Positions 21,899-36,400 of a stretch of DNA of 64,000 bases are shown piece after piece (the stretch's first letter is position 1; each line of letters starts with the position of its first letter). The stretch is from Antedon mediterranea (taxonomy: Eukaryota > Echinodermata > Crinoidea > Comatulida > Antedonidae). The notes beneath the pieces were generated by a model. It was not told where the DNA came from and did not search any database. It was given only the letters and a program-made list of their open reading frames with translations. The stretch lies in contig NC_092671.1 in NCBI RefSeq assembly GCF_964355755.1, positions 16,835,501 through 16,899,500 on the forward strand. Reading direction: 5' to 3'. The translations under genes were made by a program, and so were the position numbers.

Positions 21899-23020
21899 TC
21901 AACATGTATTTAATTTATTTATATCGTGACTAGACAATGTTTTGTTGAAAAACTTTACTTCGTCTATTAAACCATAAAACAATTGTCCGTAATTGTCATT
22001 GCTGTAGCCTCCTCCAATAGTAACGGGTGTGTTTGCTATTGGAATTGGACCGCTACAACAACCAGACCTGTCTTGCTCTTCTGCATTTTAAATATAATAT
22101 ATCATTTCACTACCATCATACGTCATCACAAGATGTTGCCACTTCTCCACAAATCCAGAAGTAGTATCAGCTGCATTCAATCTATACCCACCCTGATTGA
22201 ATATGGACGCTTTGAGTCGATGTACTATTTCAAATTCACCGTCACTATGTACACCATTATTTAAGATACGAGATGGGTAATGTCCCGATTGGTTACCTGT
22301 GAACCACATACGAATGCTAAAATTCGATCCGAAATCGTAGTTACGGAAAGCATCAACGTATACTAATTGAAAACCAGTAAATGCAGCTGCATTGCCGATC
22401 ACTCCGTGAGAGTATATTAAGTTTAATCTGACGTAATTTTAATACATTCTGGAGTTGTTACAACGTTTGGATCAGTGCTAAGATAGTTATTAACTGATGT
22501 TTCATAGTTAGTTATTTCTTCATCAACTTGTGTTACAGTGATGCGATCATCAGTGTGAAGAGAGTTCTCGTTATTAACTGATGTTACATAGTTGGTTTTT
22601 TCTTCATCAACTTGTGTTCCAGTGCTGTGATCATCAGTGTGAAGAGAGTTCCCGCTTTTAACTGATGTTACATAGCATGGATATGTCTTCATCATCTTGT
22701 GTTCCAGTGTTGTGATCATCAGTGTGAAGAGAGTTCCCGTTATTAACTGATGTTACATGGTTATTTCTTCATCAACTTGTGTTCCAGTGATGTGATCATC
22801 AGTGCGAAGAGAACTCCCGTTATTAACTGATGTTACATAAAAGTCATTGATTTCTTCAAGCTTCAGTTCCATTTCTTGTATAATTCTGTTTCGGATACCG
22901 AACGCATTTCCGTTCCTTTATATTGAGCGTTTTCACGTTGTTTTTTCTTAATGTTGACTCGCCGTTTTCAAATGGATGTATAACCATTATACCAATACAC
23001 ACTTGATAAATCCAAAACAT
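21899..23020 (-). pseudogene. LamG-family pseudogene, copy F, with an expanded stalk
   Basis: The leader ATG is at 23018-23020 (MFWIYQV type). The stalk (about 22860-22440) contains about five degenerate copies of the roughly 84-bp unit seen at 53.9-56.5 kb. Deletions break the frame near 22755-22765 and 22665-22685, and a TAA follows the stalk near 22427. The LamG part (22430-21899) is of type A (YVDAFRNYDFGS, HLVMTYDGSEM) but has a further frame lesion near 22088. It is the inverted-arm partner of the array gene at 53.7 kb, and shows the LamG domain which that gene has lost. Confidence 0.75.
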
Positions 23021-24487
23021 TATTCTAATGAGAAAAATAACAGGAATTGATAAGAATATATCTGGAGCATGTTTCTAATACAGAATAGGCCTAAATCAAA
23101 CTCAATCAAACAAATTTAAATACAAAAGAACAAATTTAAATGGGAAAATAAACAAATATGCCTACCCTTAAGAATAAAACTATAGACTGGACTAATTGAT
23201 TTATGATTTGATTTATTCAATATCGGCTCACTTTGTTGTTCTGAAAAGGAGTTACTCGACGTTTCGATCAAAAAGTAATAACATGATAAAATGAATGCAA
23301 GATGTGTGTTGATGGATCTTAAAAAGAAGAGGGCTACAAACCCAGTAGCTCTATATCATCAGAACAATATTTACTAATGCTTCCAACACATCACAAATAT
23401 AGGACAAACAATGTCATTCATGTCACTTGATTCTGCGTCTATTTTTGTTCGTAAAAGTATGCCGGGCCTATTAATGTACGTTTCATAGAAGCACAGATAA
23501 CTTAATAACTTTATTATTAAAAATTGTACTTTTTTGCGTATTGAGTGAACATCACTAATCAAAATATATTAAAACTAAATCGATATTTTGATCATTTCAC
23601 AAAATGTGAGGTCTTTCAATGTCCATGTCTTTGTATAAACACTTGACAGTGGACAAACTTTAAATGCGCCAACAGTCGGTTACTTGCATACTTTGACCGA
23701 CAATCACAATGGAAATGAATAGGCTCTATGTACAACATAGATCTCCGTTACAAAAAGAGATCCACAAAGGAGCCATCACAGGCCTAATGATTTTTGTTAA
23801 AGATTTCTCCTTTTTTAGCCCTACCTATTTGGTATTCCTTCTAGTTTGCATCAACTCCAGTAGACACTTCAATTTCCGTTCGTCTTCCGTTCAGTGGAAT
23901 TGAATTGCAGCCCAATCTCTATTACCAAGCTATAAGGTCTGCAATTTCTGGAATCCATTCGATTCATATGAACAAATCAGGGAGGAGTAACTTTTAAACC
24001 AAATATATGAATAAGAATAAGTGTAGGCACCTTTGATATTTTTGAATAAGACTCGGAAGAAGATCGTTTCCGTGTCTTTTCTGTTATTCATATTCATGGC
24101 ATAATAATCATACAGCAGCCGTACCCGTAGGCTTTATACCTACTAGTACTACCGTGCTTAATTGTTTGTTATAAAATAATTTAAATTCAGAGAGGCTTAT
24201 TATTTCAGCCCGAGTTAAAACAAGTTAAATTGGGTTTATATAATATAAACCGGCTTGCTTTTTTATTATTCGTAACGTGTTGAGACAAAATACGGCGTAA
24301 AAATAATTCTTTCATAAGGTTGTATAATTCGCCGTCTGGTACATGAAGGCTACTGATAAAAGTTTAAGACTTTTTTGTTGAAGGTCGAAGAGGTACGTAG
24401 GCCCAGTTGGGTTGGCGTGATTTTTGTTCAATTGTCTGATTACAGAAAATAACTTCAACATGATTTGAATATAACTCTGCTATAAAG
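23021..24487. other. end of the left inverted arm and 5' flank of the CAP-Gly gene
   Basis: 23150-23720 occurs inverted at 52090-53280; homology fades at about 23720. The remaining 770 bp before the ATG at 24488 should contain the promoter and 5'UTR of the CAP-Gly gene. I could not pinpoint a TATA box or initiator. Confidence 0.5.
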
Positions 24488-27400
24488 ATGGACAATTCTA
24501 GTTCTGAGAGAAGTCCATCTTATACTGATAGTTCTCCAGGATCTTTTGGTCGAATGAAATTTTGGGAAAACGATGTGAACGCAGCTACCCAACATCACAA
24601 ACCGACTTACCCGTCGTTTGGTCTTGGTAAGTACTTTGTTTGTCGCGACTTAAGTCCCGGACGATATTAAACGACGCTCATTCAGTCAGGCCTAGACTTC
24701 TGTTTTGTAAAATAAAATCTATATTTCTGTGAATCGGCCGTTTTTGACAGAAATAATAGCGAATTAGGCATACCAATTAACGTTTAACCTTTATTTTCAA
24801 TTTTAATAATACAACAAATCATTTTTGATTTTTTATACTATAATTTAAAAAATATTTTTATAATATTTGATAAAAAGAAAAGAAAATTTGAAAATAATTA
24901 AATATCAATATTATTCTTGTTATTGGGGTAATCTAATGCATAACAATAATTATCTTTGATAAACCTACAACAAATTTAAATGGAGCAAATTTGTTTGTAA
25001 AAATTGTGTTAATATAGTTTAATGAATACATTTTTAAAATCACTGTTTCACATTGTGTTTGATGTATGGACATTTAAAATGTAAATGTATGAAGAAAATA
25101 GTGTTTTTGTAAGAAGAACGCTGGATGATAATAACTAGGCCTATTTTATTCTTAGAAGAAAAAACAACTTTAAAGAAATAGTAATTTTTAATAGGTATCA
25201 TGGGAATAATTATCATTTTTCTTTTTTCTACAATATTTCTTCAAAACAATTTCAACAAAATTCAATGCATGTTAGTCATTAATTCTGCTTCTTTACAAAA
25301 TAAATCAGTTGAATCTTGCCTTTGAAACGACAGATTGTTATATGCTACATTAAAGTGTAAATTTACCAAATTTATATTAAAGTAAAACCCACACAATACA
25401 GTAAGTGATAAAGATATATTTTGTCCCCCTAAACAATCTTGTAAAGAAATTTGTTTGAATATGCCATTTTAATGTCGAACATATATTTACTTGTTCTTTT
25501 TTACCAAAAATTAAATAGAAAAAACATAATAAACACAAAATAATTAACCAAAATTCTATTAAATGTTAATTTTAACCTGAGCTTATTTTGTTTTTTTTAT
25601 AAGTGAAATCATTATTATTGTTTTTTCTGCGTAAGTGATCTACTGCATAATTTCAATTTGTTTTACAGTATCTACTGTATATACCATTAGTATATACTGA
25701 ATTTCCATTTTAAATGAATCAATACAATTTCTTGAATCTTAAATTCAAATTTAGATTTTATTCATCTTTATTTGTCGTATTTTGGGGGACAATACATATT
25801 CAATAATTTACGGTGTTTTGTAGTCTCGATTTATACAGCTGTTTCATTTTCTTGTTTTGTAGTTTGTCTGAATTGTGTACGTTGTTTAGGAGTAAATGCT
25901 TGATTGGCTTTTATTTGTTCTTCTAAAACACCAATGTTCCGTTCACTGCGTCACTTTAACACTCATAGTTTTACTTTGACAATAGAATTTACAATTATTT
26001 ATTTGTTGTTGTATGTATATATTTCTCTCATATTGTTAGTCATTTAAATCAAAGAATAGGCTTTTATTTATGGGTTTACCTGAATTATTCTGACAAAATT
26101 ATCATCACAGATCACACAGACTTAATCGTATAACAGGATTGCTTGATTCTGGTTCTGTGTAGAATATGATTGTATATTGAATGATTACTAAATGGAACAT
26201 TCAGGTAAAACTCGTAAACTCTACAGTAGTTAGAAAAATGTTTCTATTTTTTAAATCTTTATGTTTATTGTTATCAGATTTTGACAGTTTCAAAAAGATG
26301 ACTGTTAATTGAAAAAGTATATAATAAAATTATTAGGTGTAAAAGATAGAAATTCTGTAAATTAAACTAATTTATATTTAGGTTTGAATTCAACATGTTT
26401 ATGTATTATTTGTTTAGGTCATCAGATTTCTTTGTCATCTGAGCCATTGCCTACTGCTGTGTAAGGGCAATTTGCTCTGCCTTCAGCAAAGTATCCCGCA
26501 AACAGTGCCTTCACTGCTCCTACTTTTTTTCATTTGCATGCTTTTCTCATTCTATTGCAATGTGCTTTAAACATGTTTTGTACCGCAAATCATGAAAATT
26601 AAGATTTATAAAATCAGACTTTGAATAGGTCATTTGCAGTTCTAAGTTATTTACTTTCATAAGAAAAAAAATCAATAGTATAAAAATAATGATTTCACCT
26701 ACAAAATAAACAGTTTCAAAAATTTAACCAAAAACCCATTATCTGACAAAACTACAGACAGTCTGACTATTTGTTTCTTTAAATTACAGTTTTTTCAGGT
26801 AATAATTTTGTTGGCAATCCAAATTTTGGTCAAAGTGACTTTGTGTGACATTAAAATGGCATATTAAAATAAAAACATGGTTTAATTATTTTTTCAAGGG
26901 ACAATAAATCTTTTAAACATCCAAATGTTGAAGCTTTAGTCTATCACAAAATCTATTGGGATGAGTTTCAGAGCTTGTATTATAATCCTTTGTTTCCGTT
27001 TGGCGACAACAAAAATGCAGCCTGGGTATGGCATAGCCAACCCCAATAATGCCAAACTTAAATTATTATTAATTACATATTAACAGCAGTACTTTGTCAT
27101 TGAGGAAATAAACCTCCATGGTTTTAGGTACAGTAATCTGTTATAAAATGTTGTACAGTAAATCGAAATTGTACAATCAACACAAATACATTTCATAATA
27201 AAATAATATTATGTGCAATGATTTAAAAACAATCAGTACTTAATTCACAAAAATGTATACTCCTGTCAAGTAATTTGTATTATCTTCTTGATTGATTTTA
27301 TTTATTAACCAGTCACGCAGTACAAACAATATAAACATAAACAAATTTGTTTACTCAGTATGATAAGACAAGTTAAATGAAGGTTTGCATGGCGAAATCA

Positions 27401-30400
27401 AATGTTAAATTGATTGATTGATATTGATACTGTACTTATTTCCATTGGGATCACAAGACTAATTTTGCCATATTAGTTTTAATTAGAATGATAAACTTGG
27501 CTTTTGTTAGACCATGGAGGAAAAAATGAACCTCCATGGTTGGAAATTGTACATTTAAAACCCTACATTCTTCCAATAAGAAGATTAAAAATTACTTTCT
27601 GAAAAGTTTCAAGACAATACAAAAGTAAGCGAATAGTTTTATTTTCAAATCAATTCTAGAATAATTTGTAGGTGTGTAGAATTACAATTCCAACGTGCAA
27701 TGTTATGAGCCAGGGGTTAACAACATTCAGGTATTTTGATGTTGAAAAAGTTGAGCTAGATAAAATATTTGAGAATATATTTATCAATTGATCAGCTGGG
27801 ACAGGTTTCAAATTTCATTTCTCCAACTTCACATCGGTCGTTTTTCATTCGTTAATGATGTTCATGGACTCCAACAAAATCATCGCTTGTTGACTTTAAA
27901 ATAATGAGTTTCGAATCTGCTTCAAGTTTTGCCAGCCCAATCATAATATTGAACATCTCAATGATACAATGTGTCTCGATTTTTTGGCCCTGACCCAGGC
28001 AAACTGGGTCGCCTCTCACGGAGCATTCTAGACCAACTCCAGGGTGTTGTGCTCAGAACACAGCAAAAGCAAACAAACACTTTACTGTGTGTACTGAATG
28101 TACCTGCTGCAAATTAAAGCCTGTTGAGCTGTGGTGACTACTTATTTCGCTAGCACTACATTTTATTTTTATTTGGCTAAAATCAAAATAACACGCAATT
28201 CATGTTCCTCTCGTCAATTAGTCAAAATGTTATTGCACGACTACTTGCTTTAAAAAAATGAGGAAAATTGAGTCATTAAACATCAAAAGTGCATATGCTC
28301 CTTTAGAAGGTATGTATTCAGTTTCAAACTTTCTGTTTATTATAGTTACAGTAATTTAAATTCTATTTTAAAAATGAATGTTTACTGTATCTGTAACCAT
28401 ACAGTACATTGCGCCCAGATGGAATTCTTACAAACTATAGTATTATGCATCGATAAGTAATTTTTTTAATGCGAGTACCTGATGGTTTGTGCAAACTACA
28501 GTACGGTACCTACTTTTTTACAAATTTATGTAGACATTTTCCTCACTTCAAATTTGTGGAGATTTGTGCTACAAACTAGCACACATAGTCGCGGCACACA
28601 TATCTGTACTGTACAGTAATTACAGTATTATGATCAATAATATTGGTAAGATGTTGGCAAAGCTACTCCACAGTAGTTTTAATTACAATATTGTTTAGTT
28701 ATGATAGGAGACCCAACAACCTTCTTGATTGTAGTTTTCACTCCATTTCAATTTTTTTTGGCTGGTACAGCAACTAACTGCACATTTTAATTTAGTGTTT
28801 TGTTGGATTGTAAATGTCTTTCATGTTGGCTTCTGGCCTTGGAGGTTACATTTTATCTGTATCAAATTGGTTTTGTGATGCTTAGATAATATTTCAGCAA
28901 GACCTACTTTATTGCAATCTCTAAACTTTTTGCTTTTTCAACAAAAGTTTGAACACCAAATGTATGATGAATGCGCATCAAATGTATATAAAAAACACAT
29001 CAGGCAGAGAACGTGAATTCTAAACTGCCTGGTATTTACACTTTACATAATTTGTTTTTATCGTTAAACATGGTGAAAATGGCTGACATACCTAAGCATA
29101 CAGTACAATCTTATCCAAATTAAAAAATGTAGACTAAAAATAATATGTTTATGGTAGATACTGTAGCCCGGAGATTGGTATTTAAAATGCACAGACAGTA
29201 GAAAATGAATACCGCCGTGTAGTTAGATGATGCTCCAACTGTCGCCTGTAGTATTGTACACTTTAAATGTAGCCTACATACATATTCATGTTTCTGTGGG
29301 GCTATAGTCATGTTGTTGGTTAGCAACATATTTTGTAGCCAACATACCGGGAGCAGTGGGAGATTTGTGGTTATGTCTAGCTACGCTGACTTTACAGTTG
29401 TTTTTATTGGGTTGCTACTTATTTAAATTCATAATTTGATCATTTTTGGATAAGAAAATCAAGCCATGTCCTCATGAAATAAAAAACCCCTTAGGGTTTT
29501 AATGTTTGCAAATTAACTGGCGACGCCTAAAACTGAAAACCGTTCCTGAAAAACATACAGTTTATTACTGAAAAAACATATACGTACTTATTTCTAGTAA
29601 GTAACAGATACTTCATTATTTTATTTATGTTTTAACTACTAGATGTTTACAGTAGTATGATCCAGGGAATGATAATTCGGAGAATAGGATATACCTATAT
29701 TTATCTTGATTAACTAATCATTTTAAAGGCAATGTTATATATCGTTATAGATGTAAATATTTAATTATCAAATCTCAACTATATTGCCATGGTGGATTGA
29801 CGGGTGCTCATTTCAGAATAATTTCTGAATTAATCATTCGGGTTATTTTTACTTGTGTTACGAGATGTAGACTCGTATGACCAACAAGATTCATCGTATT
29901 ATTGGAGTTCATTGGCCTTGTTTTAAGATATATTTGTATCAAATTGCTTTCGCAACTGGTTTACACCCAAACTCAAATTCTTGAATGTTTTTACTAAAGT
30001 CTCTTTTACCTTTGGGTATTCTTTTTCCCCTAATTAGTAATGTTGAAACAATTTAGTTTAGTTAATTTAATTTCTTTTTTTCATTATACATTTAACAGTA
30101 CAGTGTAGGTCTACCACAGCGAGTTTCCCACTTTCAAAATGTGACACCATGTTAAAACACACAGTACAATTTATGATTAAAAGGAAGGGTTAAAAACAAA
30201 AATTACAGTTAGCATAAACCATTTGATTTAAAATGTTATGTTGACTTTAAAATGCTTAAGTCATTTTAGAAACATTTCCCATGGACATAAAATTTCAGCT
30301 AAAAATGATTGAATCATTAATATTTTAAAATAGGAGACAGCATAATACATTGATACATAATTATCTATAGTAAATAAACGAAGACCATTATACCTGCAAT

Positions 30401-33400
30401 TTTTAAGTTTTTAAAAAATAATGCATAACATTAAACCAGGTCATTTTTGTATTGTACGTTCAAAGGTTAATTATGATGAAAAGAGAAAAACAATGTCTCT
30501 CGTAGACATTTCTAGTTAATATGAAAATATCATCACGTGTCTGGTATTTATGGCGGGTCGCTTAAATTATTAAAATCAACTTATTTTTCATATTTGTAAC
30601 CATATAAAAATGAAAAAATTATCGCAAAGGTCCATATAGTATTTATTTCAACATAAAATGTAGTGTGTGACCTGAATTAGGCCGAAAAAAAACATACGTT
30701 TAGTGTCTTTAATGGTCACTCACAAATATGAAATAAAAATTATTAAATACAGGTAGTGTTCAGCCATTATGAGTGTTTAAGTTACAAAGTATCTGAATTT
30801 GCACACTATCATGGCTTGTATCCATCATATTTACCTATACAAGATCTTTTACAATCTTTTACAATAGTATACATGTCTGTATATTTGCATTTCATCCCAC
30901 TTTAGATTCAACTATTGTTGGAGACTAATGAACCAAATCTTGCAGTGCCAGTTGTTAGAATTTTTATGAAAACCTGAATAAAATGGCAGTGCTTTCAAAA
31001 TGAACTTGGGGCAAATGAACACAATAGAAAGTAGATTTGTGAAGACACTTATCTTTAATCTGAATATTCTTATGGAAGCTAAATTTCATACACAATAAAA
31101 TCCAATTCAAATACTGTACAAAACACCATATGTACAGATGAAGAAATATAAAAGCTAGGAATAAAACTCTGTGTACTGTAATATATGTATAATTGAAGCT
31201 AAAAACAGAATTGATTACAAATTGACACACACAAAAAATCAAATACAAAACACCATATATTATATGAAAAAATACAAAATCTAGGAATAAAACTCGGTGT
31301 ACTGTAATATTTGTGTAATTGAAGCTAAATAGAGAATTGATTACAAATTGGTACAAGGAACTTTAAATGCTCGTTAGAAAGAGAGAGTGGTGGTCAAATG
31401 GTTAGGACATCTACATATCAAGCAGAATGTTCGAATTTTGATTGAGGCGGTTCATTCTCATCCTCATAGATTTCTCTTCCTATATTGTTTCTAATTGTTA
31501 TAAATTGGCAAACGTACAGTAACTAAATGGGGGAAAAAAGAGCGTATACTACTGTATACATAATCAAAATATTAATGGTCATTCAGGCAACGATGAATAT
31601 CTGAAATTAACTGTATTGTGAAACTATGAAATGTAATTTTAAAAAACCAAATAAAACACTTTACACATAAAATCAAAGAAAATCAAAAGAGAGTAATACT
31701 GTAGCTGGTAACTTTGTATGCTTATTTCACATTAATAGCAGAACTATTCAATTGATTGCTAGATAAGGGTACATTTTCATGGATAGTAAAGTTCAAAAAT
31801 AGTTGAACATATTGAAAAATAGCTCTTTGTAAACATAAGCCACTCCTTAGGGTAGTTCTGCATTACATTTTCTAAGGTCAAGTACATACAGTAAATATAT
31901 ATTTCTACATCTTATGCAGCATACAGTATGTGATGTTATCATTTGTTAAAAAGAGTCTGGGATATTACCTAGAGAATCGTTGGTATAGCCAGCAGTGTTG
32001 AGTGTCTTTTAGAAACATAATGTGTTCAATAAACCAAAAATATCTTTTAAAACAATGCCACCTGAGCAGATTTGGAACATAAAACTGAAAAGTTATTACA
32101 CCTACCATGCACAAATTAGAAAACTAATTGCAAAAGATTAAATATAAAGTTAAATTCAATGCTAAACTAAATTTGAAAGTTTTATTACTGGATAAAAATA
32201 AATATACTGTGCTCTCTCTTCACTGAGAAACCTTCCCACTGTTATTCATTGATGTCATGACGTCAAAGCGTACGATGCAACCATTTGTGAATCATGCAAT
32301 TTAAAACAGGTATATGGCAAATGTGAAAACATTGGCTTGTGTTGATAATGTTTCAGGCAAACAGCACCTCATGCTCCCCTACTAAGATGTTGATGAGATG
32401 CGGAAGTTAAGAGGCGTGTCATCGATACTAAACATTCCTAATGATTTTGTCCGAACTAAATAACGAAAGGTTACTATACATGTAACCAACAAACATTTAG
32501 ATTAAGATTTTTTTTCATGTTTAAGTGTTTTTTTTTATATGGTGATTATTTCTTGTTAGGTTAGAAACTAATTAAATTTTGTAGTAACATGATATCAGTA
32601 TATTATGTTTAAATAGGACAGTATGAATACCATACATATATTCAATTATAAATGTACTTTTTTGGTAGCAGCATTTAGGAAAATATAGAGTATGTTCACA
32701 TGTACGACGTACAGTAAGCTGGCGTATGCCTTGCATAACCTACACCTTTGTGTGTGAAGTTGTCAGTGGTGTTTTAAGTCCACTCACTACTAAGCCACGT
32801 CCTTGGCGTTATGTATGATAGCTACATACCCCAACTTAACAACGCCACAGAGCTCACTCCAGCCATGCTTGAATAATTTTGACGTTATTTCAAGATAGTA
32901 ATACCAATGACCTTTTTTTTTTTATTGTAACTAGCCACTCCCTGGTATTCAATTTAAAAGCACATGAATAGTTTAGGGTGAAAAAACGGCTAAAAGCAGA
33001 GTGAATTTCAAGAAAGAATCAAACTCAACAATTGGAAAAAATTGAAAAAAGTACCAAAAAAACCCTTAAAAGAGACAGCCATCATGGCTATGTAAAATGA
33101 AAAAATAAAAAATGCAATCACGCAATTCATTAATATAATTAATGCTGTATGTGTAAACACCTTGGCATTTCAATCCATGGATTACCTTACCACACCAGTC
33201 TTACTGGTACATGTGAACGTACCCTAAGGAAAACATAGTACTAAAAAAGACTTGAGTATCATAATACAAACCACAAACCACATTTTGTTGTCATGGGTTT
33301 ACATTTGGTTTCAGATTAGATTTAATACCAAATGAACAAAAAATCTTCTGTAAAGTAAATATGTATAAAATATTTTAACTACATTTCTGTTTGTTGCAAT

Positions 33401-36400
33401 ACTGTTTGTAAGAAAAAGAAAGGATACACAACATTTACAATATTTTAAGCCGCAAAATTAAAAAGTTTGCACAACTCTGCATTAAGAAGCCAAAACGGTA
33501 ATTGAAATAGAACCCAAAAGCTATTTTAAATTTTGATGAAAACCTCGAATGTTGTATTTATGTGTTCATTATATTTTATAGATAATGTGAAAGAAATTGA
33601 AGGTCTAGTTGAGGACAAAGATGTTGCTTCAAAAGCAGTGACATTTGTGGTGAACGGTACTCGCAAAGGAGTGGTTCGTTTATGTGCAGATGTTGCCGGT
33701 TTGATGCGGGCGAAAAAACGGTACATCATCAGTTGATTTATCTATATCGGTTTCATACAAGTGTAGATGACAACTAAATGCATCAACCAACATACAAATA
33801 ATTTATTCAGTTTTTGTCATTTTAGAAAATAAAAAACATTGACAGCAAAAAAAAAAGAGTTAGAATGATCATCTAAAAAAATATCTCAAATTTCCTTTTC
33901 AGATTGGAACAAACTGTTGAGAAACAGAGACGAGAACTTGAACATTTACGGAGTTTGCACAGCTTACGAGTTAGCACGAGAACTAGCCGATCAACAAGTC
34001 CTACCCTACCACCAGTCAACTCTGATGGAAAGCATCAAAAACAAAATACATCTGTAAGATTTCCACAACTACTGCATTATTGATTGTATAACCTATAAAT
34101 TATTATTTTTTTAAAAGTATTGTACCAAATAAAATATGATATTAACCATAATATTAATTAGTTTTATTTGGTGTAAGTTTTCTTATGGTTACACCAATAG
34201 TAAAAATATGTCCTACATCTGTACATGTTGCCTAAGATATTCTTACGGGAATATTCAAAAAGTATTTTAGTAAAAAACACTTTATCTTTTAATTTTAGAA
34301 TTTCCCTTAAGTGCAATAGGGTCGAAGCATTAAATTGTGAATTATGTGTGGTTTAACAGCTGTTCATGACATTATTGTCTCAGTCTCAGCTGATAAATGT
34401 TGCAATACCGGCAGACCGGCACATTTAATACCGCCTTTGAATATACAATACTAAAACTACTATGTGTTCCCATATCATACACAATCTAAACTTTTATTTT
34501 CAGAATTTAAAAGTACTATTCAAAATGATATAGACATACTCAACATTCTAGGGAATGTGGCCAAAATATATTTATATTAGACTACTATATTTCAATCTCC
34601 ATTTGTTGTCAGTAATTTGCCTTTGGATTATTGTACACTAAATGGCATGAACATTTTCCCCCTAATAACTAGCCCTATTATCCACCCCTATTATAACAAC
34701 AAAAATGAGATTGGGTAAAAATATGTTATATATTATTATTAAGAAGAAAAGAATAGGTATAATATTGAGTGATTTTGGGATTTACAGGGGAAATATTTTT
34801 AGGTAGAATATTTTTTAAACATCTGCTAACGTTCAATAATGTTTTTTATTAAAAGCATACCAAAAGATAAAAATTAATTGAATAATACATGATTTTTTAA
34901 TTCTTTTTTATGAAGATGATTACATTCATATTTGTTTATAATTTCACAAATCTATAAATATATTGTGTAGAAAAATGTATGAATATAGTCAAATTGAGGC
35001 TGGGTAATCTCTGGCAATTTGTTCTATAAACTTGCACAATATTAATGCAATGAATCAAGGAGACATACCTTCATATAAAATGGTTAAGATTGGTTGATCT
35101 TATGGGACACACCTCCAAACAACAACCAGACTTTCATGATAGTTTGTCAAATTCATTTGAGATTTGATAATCTATGTAACAGGCATTTGTAACATATGTT
35201 ATTGGGTAATATTCTATGACTCTAACTCTTTATAATAAATAGGTTTAATAAGATCGGTTAATCCCAGCAGAGGCACTCCTCCAACGTTTATCCCTACAAG
35301 GGATTGTGATTGGTAGGCCTAGACATTTTAATACTCATGGGCACCTTGCCAGTAAAGGTTTATACAGTGTAGGCAAACCCCTTACTAAACAAAACCTTAA
35401 ATATCAACCACCTATAATACCACCATATTTGACAAATTAAAAAATTTTTTCACTGGGGTTATTGCTTGAAATTGTAGTTGATGATTGAATGTACCCCTCA
35501 CCGCCACATTAATTTGGGTACATTTCACATGATGTTAATCTCATTAAAGATGCTACTTCCCTACCTCAGGTTGATACTTTACTTTCCTACCTCAGGTAAC
35601 ATACGGTATCAGCCAGTTTAGGTAAACATGATGGAATGTATGTTACCTTAGCAACTTAAATTTAACCCTTGACCTCAGTACTTTTTTAATACCATGACTA
35701 GAAATAGAATTGTTACCATGAAAACTAGTGGATGTACTCGCAAATGACTTAATATGTAAAGTGATTTCTATAACTGTATGTAATGGACTATGACCAGATC
35801 ACAATTTTTTTTTTATGAACGCAATTCATTTTATAACAAGTTTGAATCTGCCTTGATGCACGTGTATGATTGAACTTCAGACAAAATTTTCATTTTGTCC
35901 CAAACCCCAACACCAATGTGTCTATAACCGGATAGCAGGAGTATCATGAGATATAGGTACTACTATAGGAAGATAATTATTGTTAGCAGAGCTCAGCCCA
36001 AAGGTTGGGATCACCTTTAATGGCCTAAATGTAATGTAAATTTTATTTTTGAAAGGGCACATGGTACAGCCAAATCATTTGTAAAGATGTAGAGGTTGAA
36101 CCCCTCTTTACATGCCACTTCAAAGAAGGCCTTCAGTTTACTTGATTAATTATTAGACAATAGTACACTAGATGCAATGCCTTCACTACTAACTCATAGC
36201 TACAGCAAAAATATAAAAGCTAAACATCATTAGAAATACTGTATAAGGTTTACTTACCATAGAGGCTGAGCTTTGCACAAAACAATATGTGATGATCTTA
36301 TATATCCTGTAAGTTGTTGTTGTCTGTGTAGTGGTCATGTCTCTACTAAGTTGCACCACAAGACCAAAGAATGTTGAAACAAAAGAAATCTTCACCTGAG

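Larger units (their letters stand above)
13480..23720 (+). repeat. left arm of a giant inverted duplication
   Basis: Blocks of this arm occur in mirrored order and opposite orientation at 52090-62420: gene C against gene I, relic D against the relic at 59.7 kb, 17330-18240 against 58805-59600, 21415-21720 against 58500-58800, F against the expanded-stalk gene, and 23150-23720 against 52090-53280. Segment 18290-21415, including gene E, has no partner in the right arm. Confidence 0.8.

Noticed and set aside
24488..24670. Standalone 60-residue protein
   Set aside because: It contains a strong donor (CTTG|GTAAGTAC) at 24626 and joins the downstream CAP-Gly exons in phase; the last residues are intron read-through.
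26418..26460. Possible exon 2 of the CAP-Gly gene (acceptor TTTAG, donor GTAAGG, about 14 open codons continuing the exon 1 frame)
   Set aside because: Its 43-nt length leaves the wrong phase for the exon at 33582, whereas exon 1 joins 33582 directly in frame. At most a cryptic or frame-breaking alternative exon.
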